A stretch of 26,954 nucleotides of DNA from CANIGN01 sp041391385 (GCA_041391385.1 JAWKOD010000009.1:1-26954); one strand, 5' to 3'. Positions 1 through 8,275 are shown, counted from the first letter of the stretch. Notes: generated from the letters alone by a model not told the origin. A program made the numbers and translations.

Positions 1-348
1 GTCTCTAAAAGGTTTTGAATCCTCTTTTAATAACCAAAATATATTCTGTACATAACCGAAATAAAAAGGAATGCGCCTTATACCCTGATACTTAAAACTA
101 AAGTTAACTTTACTTGTTGGATTTCCAAACAAAAAATACATGGGTTCATAATAACTAAGGTTAAACCTATCCTTTGCTTCAACTTTTTCTGGCTCTGGTA
201 CGGACCTTGCCGCTTTTGCTTGGGTGTCCGTTTCGTTTTCTAAGACATTCTCAGATGACGTAGAAGGATCAATATCTGTAATCGCATCTTGAGTGAATCC
301 ATGTGTAACAAAGAAGGCGCTAATAAGCAGTAAAGAATACTTATTCAT
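1..348 (-). CDS. pldA: Outer membrane phospholipase A (OMPLA), N-terminal part, cut by window edge
   Basis: The reading frame starts at ATG 348 and is still open at base 1 (116 codons). It begins with a signal peptide (MNKYSLLLISAFFVTHGFTQ), then an acidic linker, then the conserved start of the OMPLA beta-barrel: residues like YYEPMYFLFG, NFSFKY and FGYVQNIFWLL followed by SKPFRD. The E. coli enzyme has the equivalents SFKY-, YTQ-W and SPFRET. In this family the dimeric outer-membrane enzyme hydrolyses phospholipid acyl esters in a Ca2+-dependent way; the catalytic His and Ser lie beyond the window and cannot be checked. The gene lies 50 bp downstream of the YgjP-like gene on the same strand, so the two may be co-transcribed. 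A weak AAGGA sits about 16 nt before the ATG. Confidence 0.85.
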   Translation of the reverse strand, partial: MNKYSLLLISAFFVTHGFTQDAITDIDPSTSSENVLENETDTQAKAARSVPEPEKVEAKDRFNLSYYEPMYFLFGNPTSKVNFSFKYQGIRRIPFYFGYVQNIFWLLKEDSKPFRD

Positions 349-398
349 CCAAACACTAAAGTGATCCTTAAGGGCCAAGTCAATTTTAAGAAATAAAA

Positions 399-1118
399 TC
401 AGTAAAAAACGGGCTCGTGTTTCTTTTTTAACTCTTTCCAATGCGGAATATGCTGCGATAAGAGTGCTTTAAAGCCCGGGCCGTGGTTCATATGAAACAA
501 ATGACACAGCTCATGCACTAAAACATATTCAAAAAATTCTGGATGAAGGCGACTCAAAAACTTATGCAAGGTAATTCGACCATCGTTGCGACACTGTCCC
601 CAACTACTTTTAAGCAAGCGTAGTTTAAGCAAAGGCACTTCTTTTAAAAAAAATCTCGGCGCCCATTTTTGTAAATACAAAGAAGCCATTTCATAGCTAT
701 TTTCCTCAAGCCAATCTTCGACTACTTTTTTAATAGTTGAACTCTTAAAGTCTCTCGCGGCGACACGTAGCACTCCTCCCTCAATACTCACATGAGAATA
801 AAAAGCTCTTGTAAAACTCAACCGAAGTTCTTGGCCTTGATAGTAAAAAGATTGCCCCTCAACCCAGGGCTGACTCAAATCAATACGTGTGAGTTGACGA
901 AGTTTTTTATAACGTTTACGAATCCACTCTTCGTGTTTTTTTAAAAGAGCTTGAACCTTAGACACAGACATCAGAAAAGGCACTGAAAGCACAACCTCGC
1001 CTCCAGGTTTAACAACTAAAGACCAATTTTTTCTTTTTAAACTACGAATTACTGAGACTGGAATTGTGTCCCGAGTAGGGAGCAGCTCTAAGTGAAGGAT
1101 TTCAGATTCTGACCCCAT
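399..1118 (-). CDS. YgjP-like (DUF45/WLM) zinc metallopeptidase
   Basis: The 239-aa protein carries the family signature SSWGQCRNDGRITLHKFL followed by the zinc motif HELCH (residues 202-206 from this start) and a third histidine in MNHGPGF, as in E. coli YgjP and other SprT-like metallopeptidases. The N-terminal part (IPVSVIRSLKRKNWSLVVKP) also matches the family. No signal peptide is visible, so it is probably cytoplasmic. The physiological substrate of YgjP proteins is poorly known. I chose ATG 1118 (AGGA just upstream) over the in-frame TTG at 1133, because the TTG begins one base after the T7 tract of a minus-strand terminator. The phospholipase A gene follows 50 bp downstream. Confidence 0.85.
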   Translation of the reverse strand: MGSESEILHLELLPTRDTIPVSVIRSLKRKNWSLVVKPGGEVVLSVPFLMSVSKVQALLKKHEEWIRKRYKKLRQLTRIDLSQPWVEGQSFYYQGQELRLSFTRAFYSHVSIEGGVLRVAARDFKSSTIKKVVEDWLEENSYEMASLYLQKWAPRFFLKEVPLLKLRLLKSSWGQCRNDGRITLHKFLSRLHPEFFEYVLVHELCHLFHMNHGPGFKALLSQHIPHWKELKKKHEPVFY

Positions 1119-1134
1119 ATTCCTATCAGACAAT

Positions 1135-1180
1135 AAAAAAACCTCGATGTAGAGGGGAGGGCAAGAATTCTACATCGAGG
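1135..1180 (-). terminator. Rho-independent terminator immediately upstream of the YgjP-like gene
   Basis: A perfect 12-bp stem, CCTCGATGTAGA (1142-1153) with TCTACATCGAGG (1169-1180), has a 15-nt loop. Read on the minus strand, T7 (1141-1135) follows it directly. No such T-tract exists on the plus side, so it acts on minus-strand transcripts. It stops read-through toward the YgjP-like gene, ends a small RNA, or acts as an attenuator for that gene. Confidence 0.8.
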
Positions 1181-1244
1181 CTTAAGCTCTGAATCAAGGC
1201 AATTAGGTCCTCGAGACGGAGCGATATGTTATAAGTTTTAACAC

Positions 1245-1289
1245 TTATCCACATATGGTCAATAACCCATGTAAGGGAAATGTGGATAA
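1245..1289. promoter_or_regulatory. Pair of inverted consensus DnaA boxes
   Basis: TTATCCACA (1245-1253, plus) and its exact reverse complement TGTGGATAA (1281-1289) match the DnaA-box consensus TTATNCACA. Both arms extend by one more base pair and are separated by about 25 bp. The region upstream is AT-rich. No dnaA, dnaN or gidA is nearby and there are only two boxes, so this is unlikely to be the chromosome origin. It may be a DnaA-titrating or DnaA-regulated site, or simply an RNA hairpin. Confidence 0.45.
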
Positions 1290-1346
1290 ACGTGAAAGAA
1301 TGCTCCGCATTAGCCCCAAATTACCCATAAAAGCCTTCAAAAGCCC

Positions 1347-1375
1347 TTGCCACAGCGCCTCGTCTTAGATAACTG
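1347..1375 (+). promoter_or_regulatory. Candidate promoter of tRNA-Gly
   Basis: TTGCCA (1347-1352), a 17-bp spacer and TAACTG (1370-1375) put a start point a few bases before the tRNA 5' end at 1390. The -10 match is weak. Confidence 0.35.
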
Positions 1376-1389
1376 TATTCGAATCCCGT

Positions 1390-1465
1390 GCGGGAATAGC
1401 TCAGTTGATAGAGCGTCGCCTTGCCAAGGCGAAGGTCGCGGGTTTGAGTCCCGTTTCCCGCTCCA
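1390..1465 (+). tRNA. tRNA-Gly (anticodon GCC)
   Basis: A full 76-nt cloverleaf can be drawn. The acceptor stem pairs GCGGGAA with TTCCCGC. The D-arm has the GCTCAGTTGATAGAGC pattern. The anticodon stem pairs CGCCT with AGGCG around loop TTGCCAA, giving anticodon GCC. The T-arm is GCGGG TTTGAGT CCCGT. The discriminator T is followed by an encoded CCA. No second tRNA is visible in the window. Confidence 0.97.
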
Positions 1466-1597
1466 ATCTAAATCAAGACAAAGCGAGCGAATAGAGTGTT
1501 TATTCTGATTTATTATTCAGCAAAAACGCCTAAGTACTCTAGACGCCTTAAAAAGTTTAACATTAACCTTCCCAGTCCTCTTTGGTCCGCATTTTAA

Positions 1598-1603
1598 TAG
1601 AAT
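1598..1603 (+). promoter_or_regulatory. -10 element placing the transcript start at the ATG of the 74-aa gene
   Basis: TAGAAT (5/6 match to TATAAT) ends exactly 6 nt before ATG 1610, and no Shine-Dalgarno is present, so a leaderless mRNA is likely. No convincing -35 is seen. Confidence 0.4.
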
Positions 1604-1609
1604 AAAATC

Positions 1610-1834
1610 ATGACAAGAATAGAAACCAATTCACGTATCAATGGCGAGTTTACGGGCTGCAGTGGAGAGTCCATCTACGAGCTAATAAACGGCCAAATCT
1701 GGAAGCAAGCAAGATTCAAGTACAAGTATGTTTACAAATATTGCCCTAACGCCAAAATACTGAATGTAAATGGCCGACACTACCTTCAAGTAGAGGGGAT
1801 GAATGAACTTATTGAAGTTCGACGATTACTTTAA
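1610..1834 (+). CDS. Conserved 74-aa protein of unknown function
   Basis: The protein has the pattern INGEF-G---E-IYEL-NGQIW-QA---Y-Y-Y-Y-P, then YLQVEGMNELIEVRRL. I recognise this as a widespread small conserved hypothetical family in bacteria, with an aromatic-rich centre and a VEGM-E-I-V-R ending; no function is established to my knowledge. It has no signal peptide or membrane segment. Most of the fold looks like alternating beta strands. The gene lies 144 bp after tRNA-Gly and runs into the convergent DUF4236 gene with a single base between their stop codons. There is no Shine-Dalgarno, and a -10-like TAGAAT lies at leaderless spacing. Confidence 0.75.
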   Translation: MTRIETNSRINGEFTGCSGESIYELINGQIWKQARFKYKYVYKYCPNAKILNVNGRHYLQVEGMNELIEVRRLL

Positions 1835-1835
1835 G

Positions 1836-3134
1836 CTAAGCAACAGACTTAAGGTCTGACGTACCAAAGGGCGCTATTGCTTTAAGCTCTCCATTCGAAC
1901 GTTCATCAATCCTAAAGCTAAAGTTAGTAAGGGCCTCTAACGGATCGATGTACTGGAAATTCAAAACTCGAAACTTATCTACGTTAAAACATACGCTATA
2001 CACATATTGATCTTCCATTTGCCCAGTTTTCTTGTTTCGTCGTTGTGTGTAGCCCGACACAACTGCGTTCTTAATACTCGGACTGGAATTAAAAATATTA
2101 GCCGCAACCACATAGGCTAAGCCAACAACTCCCTTGACATATTCTTGATGTTGCAATTTTTGAGTCTTCTCTTTGCAGGATATTTCACCAGACTTTAGGG
2201 CCTTTTGGTTATAGATTTGGCACAACATCCTCAATCTCAGGTAAGTCTAGATCGAGTAGAACAGTATGATTATCTGGGACGTCAACACTAGCGGATATAT
2301 CAAAAGGGTGTGCCATATCAGCAACTTCTTCCTGCAAGTCACAAAGCTCTCTTCCAAAACTTCAACTAGCACTTCCTCATCAGCGGCAATTAACTTCCTT
2401 AAATGTTCAATTCGCTGAGCTTCTACGCTTGGATGCTTTTCCTGGAGCTCCTTATGCTGCCTAGTGATTGTCTCATATTCAACTACAGCGCTAGCCAAAG
2501 CCTGTTTTCTATCAATCCACCAAATATAAACCCACCAAGCTACGGTGGATGCCTGCAAGAAATAAAAGCCTAAAACCGCATAAGGTAGATAATGGTTTGT
2601 AGGATTTTCAAAAAACATCTGATATACAATAAGCAAGACTAAAGGAAAAATTAATACCTTTGTTTTCCAACTCTCTATTAATGCATCCCAATTTTTTACC
2701 TTAGCCTTGCTTTTAAATTCTTCCAGAAAAGCTTTAGACTCTCCATACAAAGCAAGTGTAAATGGCCTTTGAAGCAATTCCTCTTCCCACTTTTCTTTTG
2801 GTAATAGCTGTGGCGTTTTTTGAACAAGACAAAGAAACTCACCAAAGTTTTCCTTTTCACTTTCAATTTCTGCTTGCGCTAAATTGTAAGTGAGAACTCT
2901 TAATTCTTTTTTTGTGAGATACTCAGCATCCACGGATGCATGCCTTGAAGAAGATAGAGTCGTTGTATAATGCAACCCACTGCCAGGCAGGCCAACTGTA
3001 GCCGTAGTCCCTCGTTTAGATCCAAATGTAACCCTCGCCCCTCTAACTCCAGCAGACAAACTCACACCTGTTTTGCCAAGGTTCAACCTTAGGCCAGGTG
3101 CGATTTTTAGGGTTCTTCTAAATCTAAAAGACAT
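1836..3134 (-). pseudogene. DUF4236 protein gene interrupted by two compensating frameshifts
   Basis: The N-terminus (MSFRFRRTLKIAPGLRLNLG, then KTGVSLSAGVRGARVTFGSKRG and VGLPGSGLHY) is the DUF4236 domain. It is followed by an alpha-helical region and two hydrophobic segments (around residues 162-176 and 182-208). The frame opened at 3134 stops at 2247. A second frame carries the expected continuation (DLQEEVADMAHPFDIS ... DLDLPEIEDVVP). The original frame then resumes (QKALKSGEISCKEK ... SGYTQRRNKKTGQMEDQYVYSV) and ends at 1836. One missing T at 2343-2345 (minus TTT) and one extra A at 2216-2218 (minus AAA) would restore about 432 continuous residues. Both lesions are in short homopolymers. 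The function of DUF4236 proteins is unknown. The gene lies 74 bp downstream of the K+ channel gene. Confidence 0.8.
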
Positions 3135-3208
3135 AGGGCTATATCGACCCTTGATGCCTATACGTTTAGCTATTTAACAAAAATTAGCACAAGGGCAAAT
3201 CGCTGTTT

Positions 3209-3886
3209 TTACTCTGTTTTTTGTAGTGCTGATGCTATTAGTCCAGTAGGCACTGCAACGATACCCAAACCAACAATCAGTATGAGGGTAGTAAAAATCC
3301 TACCCTCAACAGTAATTGGATACGTATCCCCGTAACCAACTGTTGTAAGGGTTACCACAGCCCACCAAATACTATGAGGTATGGAGCTAAAGGCTTCGGG
3401 TTGCACTTCATTTTCAAAATGGTAAATACCCACAGAAGCTAAATAAACGATCAAAGAAGCAATAAACATAAAGATAATCAACTCGTCCTTGATAGATACA
3501 AAAGCTGTTTTCAAACGATCCATCGCTTTTGAATAGCGTAAGAGTTTAAAAACTCTTAGCGACCTTAAAAGACGCAAGGCTCTTAACGCAGAGAAGTCTA
3601 GAGAACCAAAACTTAACAAAGAAGGTAGGATGGAGACCAAATCAATAAGCCCGTAAAAACTAAATAAATACTTTAAAGATAATCCATTTATAAAAACTCG
3701 ATACGAATACTCAACCGCAAAGATCAATACAAAAACTATTTCCAGTTTTGAAAAAAAAGGATGACCTTTATACGTAGGGAGAGTCTCTATTGTGAGCAGG
3801 ACGCAGTTGATAACAATTAATAAAACCGAAACCTTCTCCAAAGACTTTGGCAATTGCTTAATAGGATTATCCAATACCTTTTCCAT
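3209..3886 (-). CDS. Voltage-gated K+ channel (six transmembrane segments)
   Basis: The 225-aa inner-membrane protein has the Kv/KvAP-type layout. S1 is near residues 18-36, S2 near 47-65 and S3 near 75-92. The arginine-rich S4 at 102-117 has R or K about every third position (LRALRLLRSLRVFKLLR). S5 is near 135-155. The pore helix is followed by the selectivity filter TTVGYGD (181-187), and S6 covers about 198-220. No cytoplasmic ligand-binding domain follows, so gating is probably by voltage alone. No strong Shine-Dalgarno is seen, and the AGGAAG present is about 20 nt upstream. Neighbours do not suggest a particular role beyond membrane potential or K+ homeostasis. Confidence 0.92.
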   Translation of the reverse strand: MEKVLDNPIKQLPKSLEKVSVLLIVINCVLLTIETLPTYKGHPFFSKLEIVFVLIFAVEYSYRVFINGLSLKYLFSFYGLIDLVSILPSLLSFGSLDFSALRALRLLRSLRVFKLLRYSKAMDRLKTAFVSIKDELIIFMFIASLIVYLASVGIYHFENEVQPEAFSSIPHSIWWAVVTLTTVGYGDTYPITVEGRIFTTLILIVGLGIVAVPTGLIASALQKTE

Positions 3887-3937
3887 AAACTAATTAAACG
3901 CGACTTCCTAAAGTATTAAAACAACAATCACAACAAT

Positions 3938-6700
3938 TTACTTGGCCCAGAAATCCCAGAAAGCCGCATGGGGCGCGGGCGTATTCCCAGCACCGGGCAA
4001 AAGTGAACCTGTTGGAGCAGGATCACCCACTGGGTTTTTGGCAAGAATCAAATTGGAACTGTCCTCACAGGTAACCATGTACCAACGATGTCCAGATATA
4101 GTTGAGTCCGATACAAAGTGCTCATAGGCACCTTGCTCAGTTGTAATTTCTCCAAAAGTTAACGTCACCGTATTTTTTTGAACGTAAGGTTTTGAGCAAG
4201 CACCACTTTCATATAATTTTTTGGCAAGAGAAAGTGCTGTGGTTTTTGTGGGATCGTCTTCGGCTTTTCCATCATTCCAATCTTCCCTACGCCATGTTTC
4301 TTGCCTTAACTTTCCAAAATCTTTTGCAAAATAACTTCGCTCCATAATGTATCCGAGCTCGGGAGAGGAGTGTCCTATGTACAAATCAGATATGATTGTA
4401 TCTTGAGATGTAGAAACAAAATCTCTTGCACCAAAGTTAAATTGATTGCGCGCCCAAAAACTTAAAGTTGGTTCATACTTTGAGGGGCACTTTTCACTTA
4501 ACGAAGCTAAACCTTTGCTCGAGGGAAGCGACCAAAAACGCTGATTCTCAGCCGTACCTGAGGGATAAACCACACTCCTCGATACAATTTGCTGCCGATA
4601 ATAGCGACGTGAGTTGTGTAGCTCTTGGAGAGTCCCATCCGGCGCCTTGGAACAAAGTTCAGAAATTCCACCCCGAAGAACTCCATTGGCAAAAACTTCG
4701 TTCGCCCACTCACCCATCTTAAAGGCAAATTCTTTATCACCTCCAAAGACTTCATATTTCTGAGGCCCGTAGCCAGTCTCCAATCTTGGATTTTCACTAC
4801 ACGCATTGTGTCCCTTATGGAGAGCTGAAACAATTCGAGTGACTCCATCATGGAGCATGGGCACGTTGTCTCGAGCTTCTACTATTACTTTTGAAGTTGC
4901 AGTACGACACTCGTCCTGTTTTTTCTCTAACATAGAACTGAGGTGATAAGGCACTCTCTCTCCAATGCGAATTTGTCTTTTAAACTTACAATCAGCATCG
5001 AGTGGTGTTTTTCCGTATTGAATGCTGTTATCCGCAGGATCAATACAAACTTTCATAATCATATAGTCTTGAGCAATATTTAAAAGTTGCCCCCTATCCA
5101 TAAGCTCTCGGTGCAAATCCTCATAAGAAACATCTTGAACACTTTTGCCCGAGTCTATCGCCAAGGATGCAGCCGTTCCCGCAGCTTGTCCCATCATCAT
5201 ATACTGGGGCTCAAGCCTTAAAGATCCATTTGCAACTGCACTGGCCGATATAGCGACAGGAACCAAAAGATTGATTGCTTGTTCTGCCTTAGGCTTAATG
5301 GCCCCATAAGAAATCCCATACGGCGTACAAAAATCAACCATGGCCGTGTTGTAGCCTTCGGCATTTTTTGCACCTTCAGCATAAAGCTTGCCGTCGACAC
5401 TCACGAGCTGATGCAAATGTGTATCTACATTGTATCCAGCAAGAGCAATCGAATCCTCTACACTAGTCTGCAAGAGAACATTCTTTTCTGTCATGACATA
5501 ATCACTTTGCATTCGTCTCGCCTCACGAACGTAGAGCTGTGTAGGAAAGTTATTATTATCTACAAACTCGTCCTTACAGGCTCCGAATTGATCAACAAAG
5601 TCCTTTACGCTTTCAGGTACAGAAGGATCTGTGACTAAAAAATGAAACAAACCAATGCCATAGTTAGCAATTTTTTTACGAGCCAAATCACGCGTCTGCT
5701 CATCTCCGTCGGGATAAAGCTGATTGTACTTCACAACATCTGAGCTAAAAGGAGCCCCGCCGTTGATATCATATTTAGAGTTCGCATAGGGTTGAAGCAC
5801 TCCCTCTCGTGTTCGTTGAGGGCTAAAAAAAATCCGCGCCATTGATTCTCCACTTCGAGCTGGCAAGAGAGCTCGAAGGTAATCCAAAGTTCTACGAACA
5901 CCTGCGTAAGTATAAGGATCATAATCAGAAGGGGCTAACTGCGAATAAGGTATTGCGTTTTCTTTGTTCTGACTTGCGCAATGCCTGTAGTTGTATGCCA
6001 TGACCTTTTTGTCTGCACTTCCTACAGGAAGTAGCGGCCCCTCTGTCACACTAAAGATGAGTCCACTCGAAGGAATTCCCTGCCTCACATAAGGGTCAAG
6101 CTTTCCACCAAAAATTAGCTCTGGTTTTTGAACTCCAGCATCTGGCTCACTATATGTCGTAGAGGCCTCTCTGCCCCACGTATACGAGACACCTACCCTG
6201 GCCATAAGATCACCTTCATAAGTTGCATCAATATACTGTGAGGCCTCGTAAAGATCTCCTTCCTGAGTGCTTAGTGCGAGAATACGAGAAGCTACTTTAT
6301 CGACGCCGGAAATCTTTGTCTGAATACGCAAAACAACGCCAGCCTCTTGAAGCATTTCACGGAACACATAAGTTGCCACGTGTGGCTCCAACATCCATCT
6401 GTTACTGGGATTCGCTCCTTTTTCTTTTTCAATTTTGTTTGTTCTGTCAAAAAATTCCTGCGTTGTTCCGGATATGACGCGTGTGAATCCCACATCAGTA
6501 GAACTTAAGCCCCCCGAAACCATGCCACCGATCCAACGAGAAGGCTCCAACACCACAACCTCTTTGCCCATTCGAGCAGCTTGCACAGCTGCTATAATAC
6601 CAGACGGAGTTGCTCCATATACCAAAACATCAGACCGATAGACCTTAGCCGACGACACAAAACTCACGAGTAAACTCAGAAAAACTAAAAATTTGCGCAT
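3938..6700 (-). CDS. Exported FAD-dependent oxidoreductase (FAD_oxidored family) with long C-terminal extension
   Basis: A signal peptide (residues 1-18, ending VSSA) leads into a dinucleotide-binding fold. It has DVLVYGATPSGIIAAVQAAR (glycine motif 29-34) and an acidic E52 after the second strand, then WIGGMVSGGLSSTDVG. Later blocks are typical of PF12831 proteins: YEGDLMARVGVSYTWGRE, YVREARRMQSDYVMT, and PQYMMMGQAAGTAASLAIDSG near residue 505. Residues from about 600 to 920 form a cysteine-containing region I cannot assign. It ends in a short Pro/Gly-rich tail. Substrates of this family are mostly unknown. Export of a folded FAD protein usually uses Tat, yet the signal lacks twin arginines, which is odd. 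Start ATG 6700 has AAGGG eight bases upstream. Confidence 0.85.
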   Translation of the reverse strand: MRKFLVFLSLLVSFVSSAKVYRSDVLVYGATPSGIIAAVQAARMGKEVVVLEPSRWIGGMVSGGLSSTDVGFTRVISGTTQEFFDRTNKIEKEKGANPSNRWMLEPHVATYVFREMLQEAGVVLRIQTKISGVDKVASRILALSTQEGDLYEASQYIDATYEGDLMARVGVSYTWGREASTTYSEPDAGVQKPELIFGGKLDPYVRQGIPSSGLIFSVTEGPLLPVGSADKKVMAYNYRHCASQNKENAIPYSQLAPSDYDPYTYAGVRRTLDYLRALLPARSGESMARIFFSPQRTREGVLQPYANSKYDINGGAPFSSDVVKYNQLYPDGDEQTRDLARKKIANYGIGLFHFLVTDPSVPESVKDFVDQFGACKDEFVDNNNFPTQLYVREARRMQSDYVMTEKNVLLQTSVEDSIALAGYNVDTHLHQLVSVDGKLYAEGAKNAEGYNTAMVDFCTPYGISYGAIKPKAEQAINLLVPVAISASAVANGSLRLEPQYMMMGQAAGTAASLAIDSGKSVQDVSYEDLHRELMDRGQLLNIAQDYMIMKVCIDPADNSIQYGKTPLDADCKFKRQIRIGERVPYHLSSMLEKKQDECRTATSKVIVEARDNVPMLHDGVTRIVSALHKGHNACSENPRLETGYGPQKYEVFGGDKEFAFKMGEWANEVFANGVLRGGISELCSKAPDGTLQELHNSRRYYRQQIVSRSVVYPSGTAENQRFWSLPSSKGLASLSEKCPSKYEPTLSFWARNQFNFGARDFVSTSQDTIISDLYIGHSSPELGYIMERSYFAKDFGKLRQETWRREDWNDGKAEDDPTKTTALSLAKKLYESGACSKPYVQKNTVTLTFGEITTEQGAYEHFVSDSTISGHRWYMVTCEDSSNLILAKNPVGDPAPTGSLLPGAGNTPAPHAAFWDFWAK

Positions 6701-6832
6701 ATAATTAACCCTTAATCTCGAAAAGACTTCTTGCTAACATTGCAAAAACTAAGATTCAACGAATTAGCTCAATTGTTCCACTATGTAGCCAAGTCCAAAT
6801 CTTAGATACTTGAAATCAACTCACTCTGATCG

Positions 6833-8029
6833 TTATCCCTCAAAGGGGATTCCCCAAAACACAACTAACAGACAAAGCGCTGAAAAGACAAAGCTATAAA
6901 GAGACTTGAAATAGATCTTTCTAAAATTAAAGTAACAAGAAGATACTGATTGTAAAAAATAATACAATGCAAAGGCTTTAGAGGCGAAAGAGATAATCTG
7001 AAAGATATCGAAGCCCCAAACAAGAACAACACCTAGACTAGCAACTAGTAAGTAAGCATTCTTAGACTTTATTTTTTCGTGAGTCAGCTCACTTATGAGT
7101 CCGCCCGCTCCACCCATATCAGCCACTGCAGCACTCAGCTGACTTGCAATAGCTGCCACAAGTAAAAAGACGGGGCCTAGCTTAAAAACATGCCGACTCA
7201 ACTCAATGACAGAAGTTTCATTTACTTCGCCCACTAAGGGATGTGCGGCAATAATGGGTGAAAAAACAAAGATAAAAAAGATATAAATTACACTGCTTAG
7301 GACTTGAGCCCAAAACATACTTTTAACTCTTAGCTCTGCACTATATTTTTCAGAGAGATAACGACTTGTTTCAAAGCCCTGAACCATAATTAAAAGACCC
7401 AACAAGACAGGAAGTGTTTTTCGAATCCCCAACTCACGATGCTCATAAACAGCAGGACTCGTACCTTGAACAAGACACACAACGAGTGCCACTAAAAAAG
7501 TAAAGATGATTCCCAACTTTATGTTTACAGAAACTTTCTCAATCCCCTCAATTGAGTTCAATCCATTTTGATGTCCATAAAAAGCAATTGCCGTAAAGAC
7601 TAGAGTTGTAATCGCACGTTTCAGCAAAAGACTTTCAACCCCTACTGAATTCAATAAAAAAGACGAAAACAAGTATATGTAATAAGAAATGGACAAAACA
7701 TAAGCAAAAGAAAGTGCCCAATCAGAAAATCTCTCTACCCACTTCAAAAAAGGTGGTAACTTTTGGGCTTCGGCCAAAGGTTCTATGTCGTAAATATTCC
7801 ACCTCAGCACTTGTCCTATTCCCATTGAAAGCGTACAGAGAAAAATCATTAAATAAGGTGCTTTATCGCCTCCCAACTCATGCAAGATTGGGGCTGATAT
7901 TAAAAAACCACTCCCAATTATAGACGCTAGTGGAGTCATAGTGGCGTTCCAAAGTTTGTTATTTAAAAGCTTTCGCCTAAACAATGCGCATAAAAAGAGA
8001 AGAAGCACCCCCACATATAAAAGCGACAT
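6833..8029 (-). CDS. APC-superfamily-like permease, about 11 transmembrane segments
   Basis: The 398-aa protein is almost entirely hydrophobic helices. Near residue 35 it has LASIIGSGFLISAPILHELGG, resembling the broken first helix of amino acid-polyamine-organocation transporters, where the substrate binds in a GSG-type motif. Further helices run to the C-terminus, with polar residues in LLIMVQGFETSRYLSEKY near residue 220 and a glycine-rich VADMGGAGGLISEL segment near residue 310. The substrate cannot be predicted. It is somewhat short for the family (usually 430-500 aa). The start ATG follows a GGGGG run. It is encoded upstream of the FAD oxidoreductase on the same strand with 132 bp between, so they may be separate transcripts. 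Confidence 0.65.
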   Translation of the reverse strand: MSLLYVGVLLLFLCALFRRKLLNNKLWNATMTPLASIIGSGFLISAPILHELGGDKAPYLMIFLCTLSMGIGQVLRWNIYDIEPLAEAQKLPPFLKWVERFSDWALSFAYVLSISYYIYLFSSFLLNSVGVESLLLKRAITTLVFTAIAFYGHQNGLNSIEGIEKVSVNIKLGIIFTFLVALVVCLVQGTSPAVYEHRELGIRKTLPVLLGLLIMVQGFETSRYLSEKYSAELRVKSMFWAQVLSSVIYIFFIFVFSPIIAAHPLVGEVNETSVIELSRHVFKLGPVFLLVAAIASQLSAAVADMGGAGGLISELTHEKIKSKNAYLLVASLGVVLVWGFDIFQIISFASKAFALYYFLQSVSSCYFNFRKIYFKSLYSFVFSALCLLVVFWGIPFEG

Positions 8030-8225
8030 CCCCCAAAGCTAACACCAGAGCAGAAGAGATTCTAGCGTGCAAAAAACTCACATGCTGTTCATCTTAAACT
8101 TATTAAAACACTACATGAAAAGTCGCAGACAACGCGAACGACCAAGTAAACTACACAAAAACCTCGAACTCTTAGAAGCTCAAGTGGCGTTTAGTTCTTC
8201 CACACATTAACTCTTATATCCCTAA

Positions 8226-8254
8226 TTGATATTCTCTTAACTTACGTTTAACCT
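8226..8254 (+). promoter_or_regulatory. Candidate promoter of the 141-aa membrane protein
   Basis: TTGATA (8226-8231), a 17-bp spacer and TAACCT (8249-8254) give a short leader ending in a Shine-Dalgarno hairpin. Confidence 0.4.
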
Positions 8255-8257
8255 AAA

Positions 8258-8271
8258 CCTCGAAAGAGGGG
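8258..8271 (+). promoter_or_regulatory. Shine-Dalgarno within a small GNRA-loop hairpin
   Basis: CCTC (8258-8261), loop GAAA and GAGG (8266-8269) form a tetraloop hairpin. The ribosome binding site GAGGGG (8266-8271) is its 3' arm, four bases before ATG 8276. The hairpin partly masks the site and could modulate translation. Confidence 0.45.
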
Positions 8272-8275
8272 TTTT

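Noticed and set aside
1200..1300. Chromosome origin suggested by the DnaA boxes.
   Set aside because: Only two boxes, no replication genes nearby and no clear unwinding element cluster.
1374..1392. Sequence TTCGAATCCCGTGCGGGAA just before tRNA-Gly looks like a T-loop and could be a tRNA remnant or attachment site.
   Set aside because: Only about 12 bases resemble a T-arm, there is no acceptor stem or downstream copy, and no integrase or mobile genes are present.
1469..1510. Terminator after tRNA-Gly (GAATA/TATTC, 1489-1505).
   Set aside because: Five A/T-rich base pairs with no T-run; too weak.
4507..6641. Several open frames on both strands inside the FAD oxidoreductase gene.
   Set aside because: They overlap a clearly coding 920-aa frame, have no recognisable motifs and no start signals.
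8115..8210. A 31-codon open frame (MKSRRQRERPSKLHKNLELL start) in the gap between the permease and the 141-aa protein.
   Set aside because: Very short, no ribosome binding site and no convincing -10 at leaderless distance; not supported enough to annotate.
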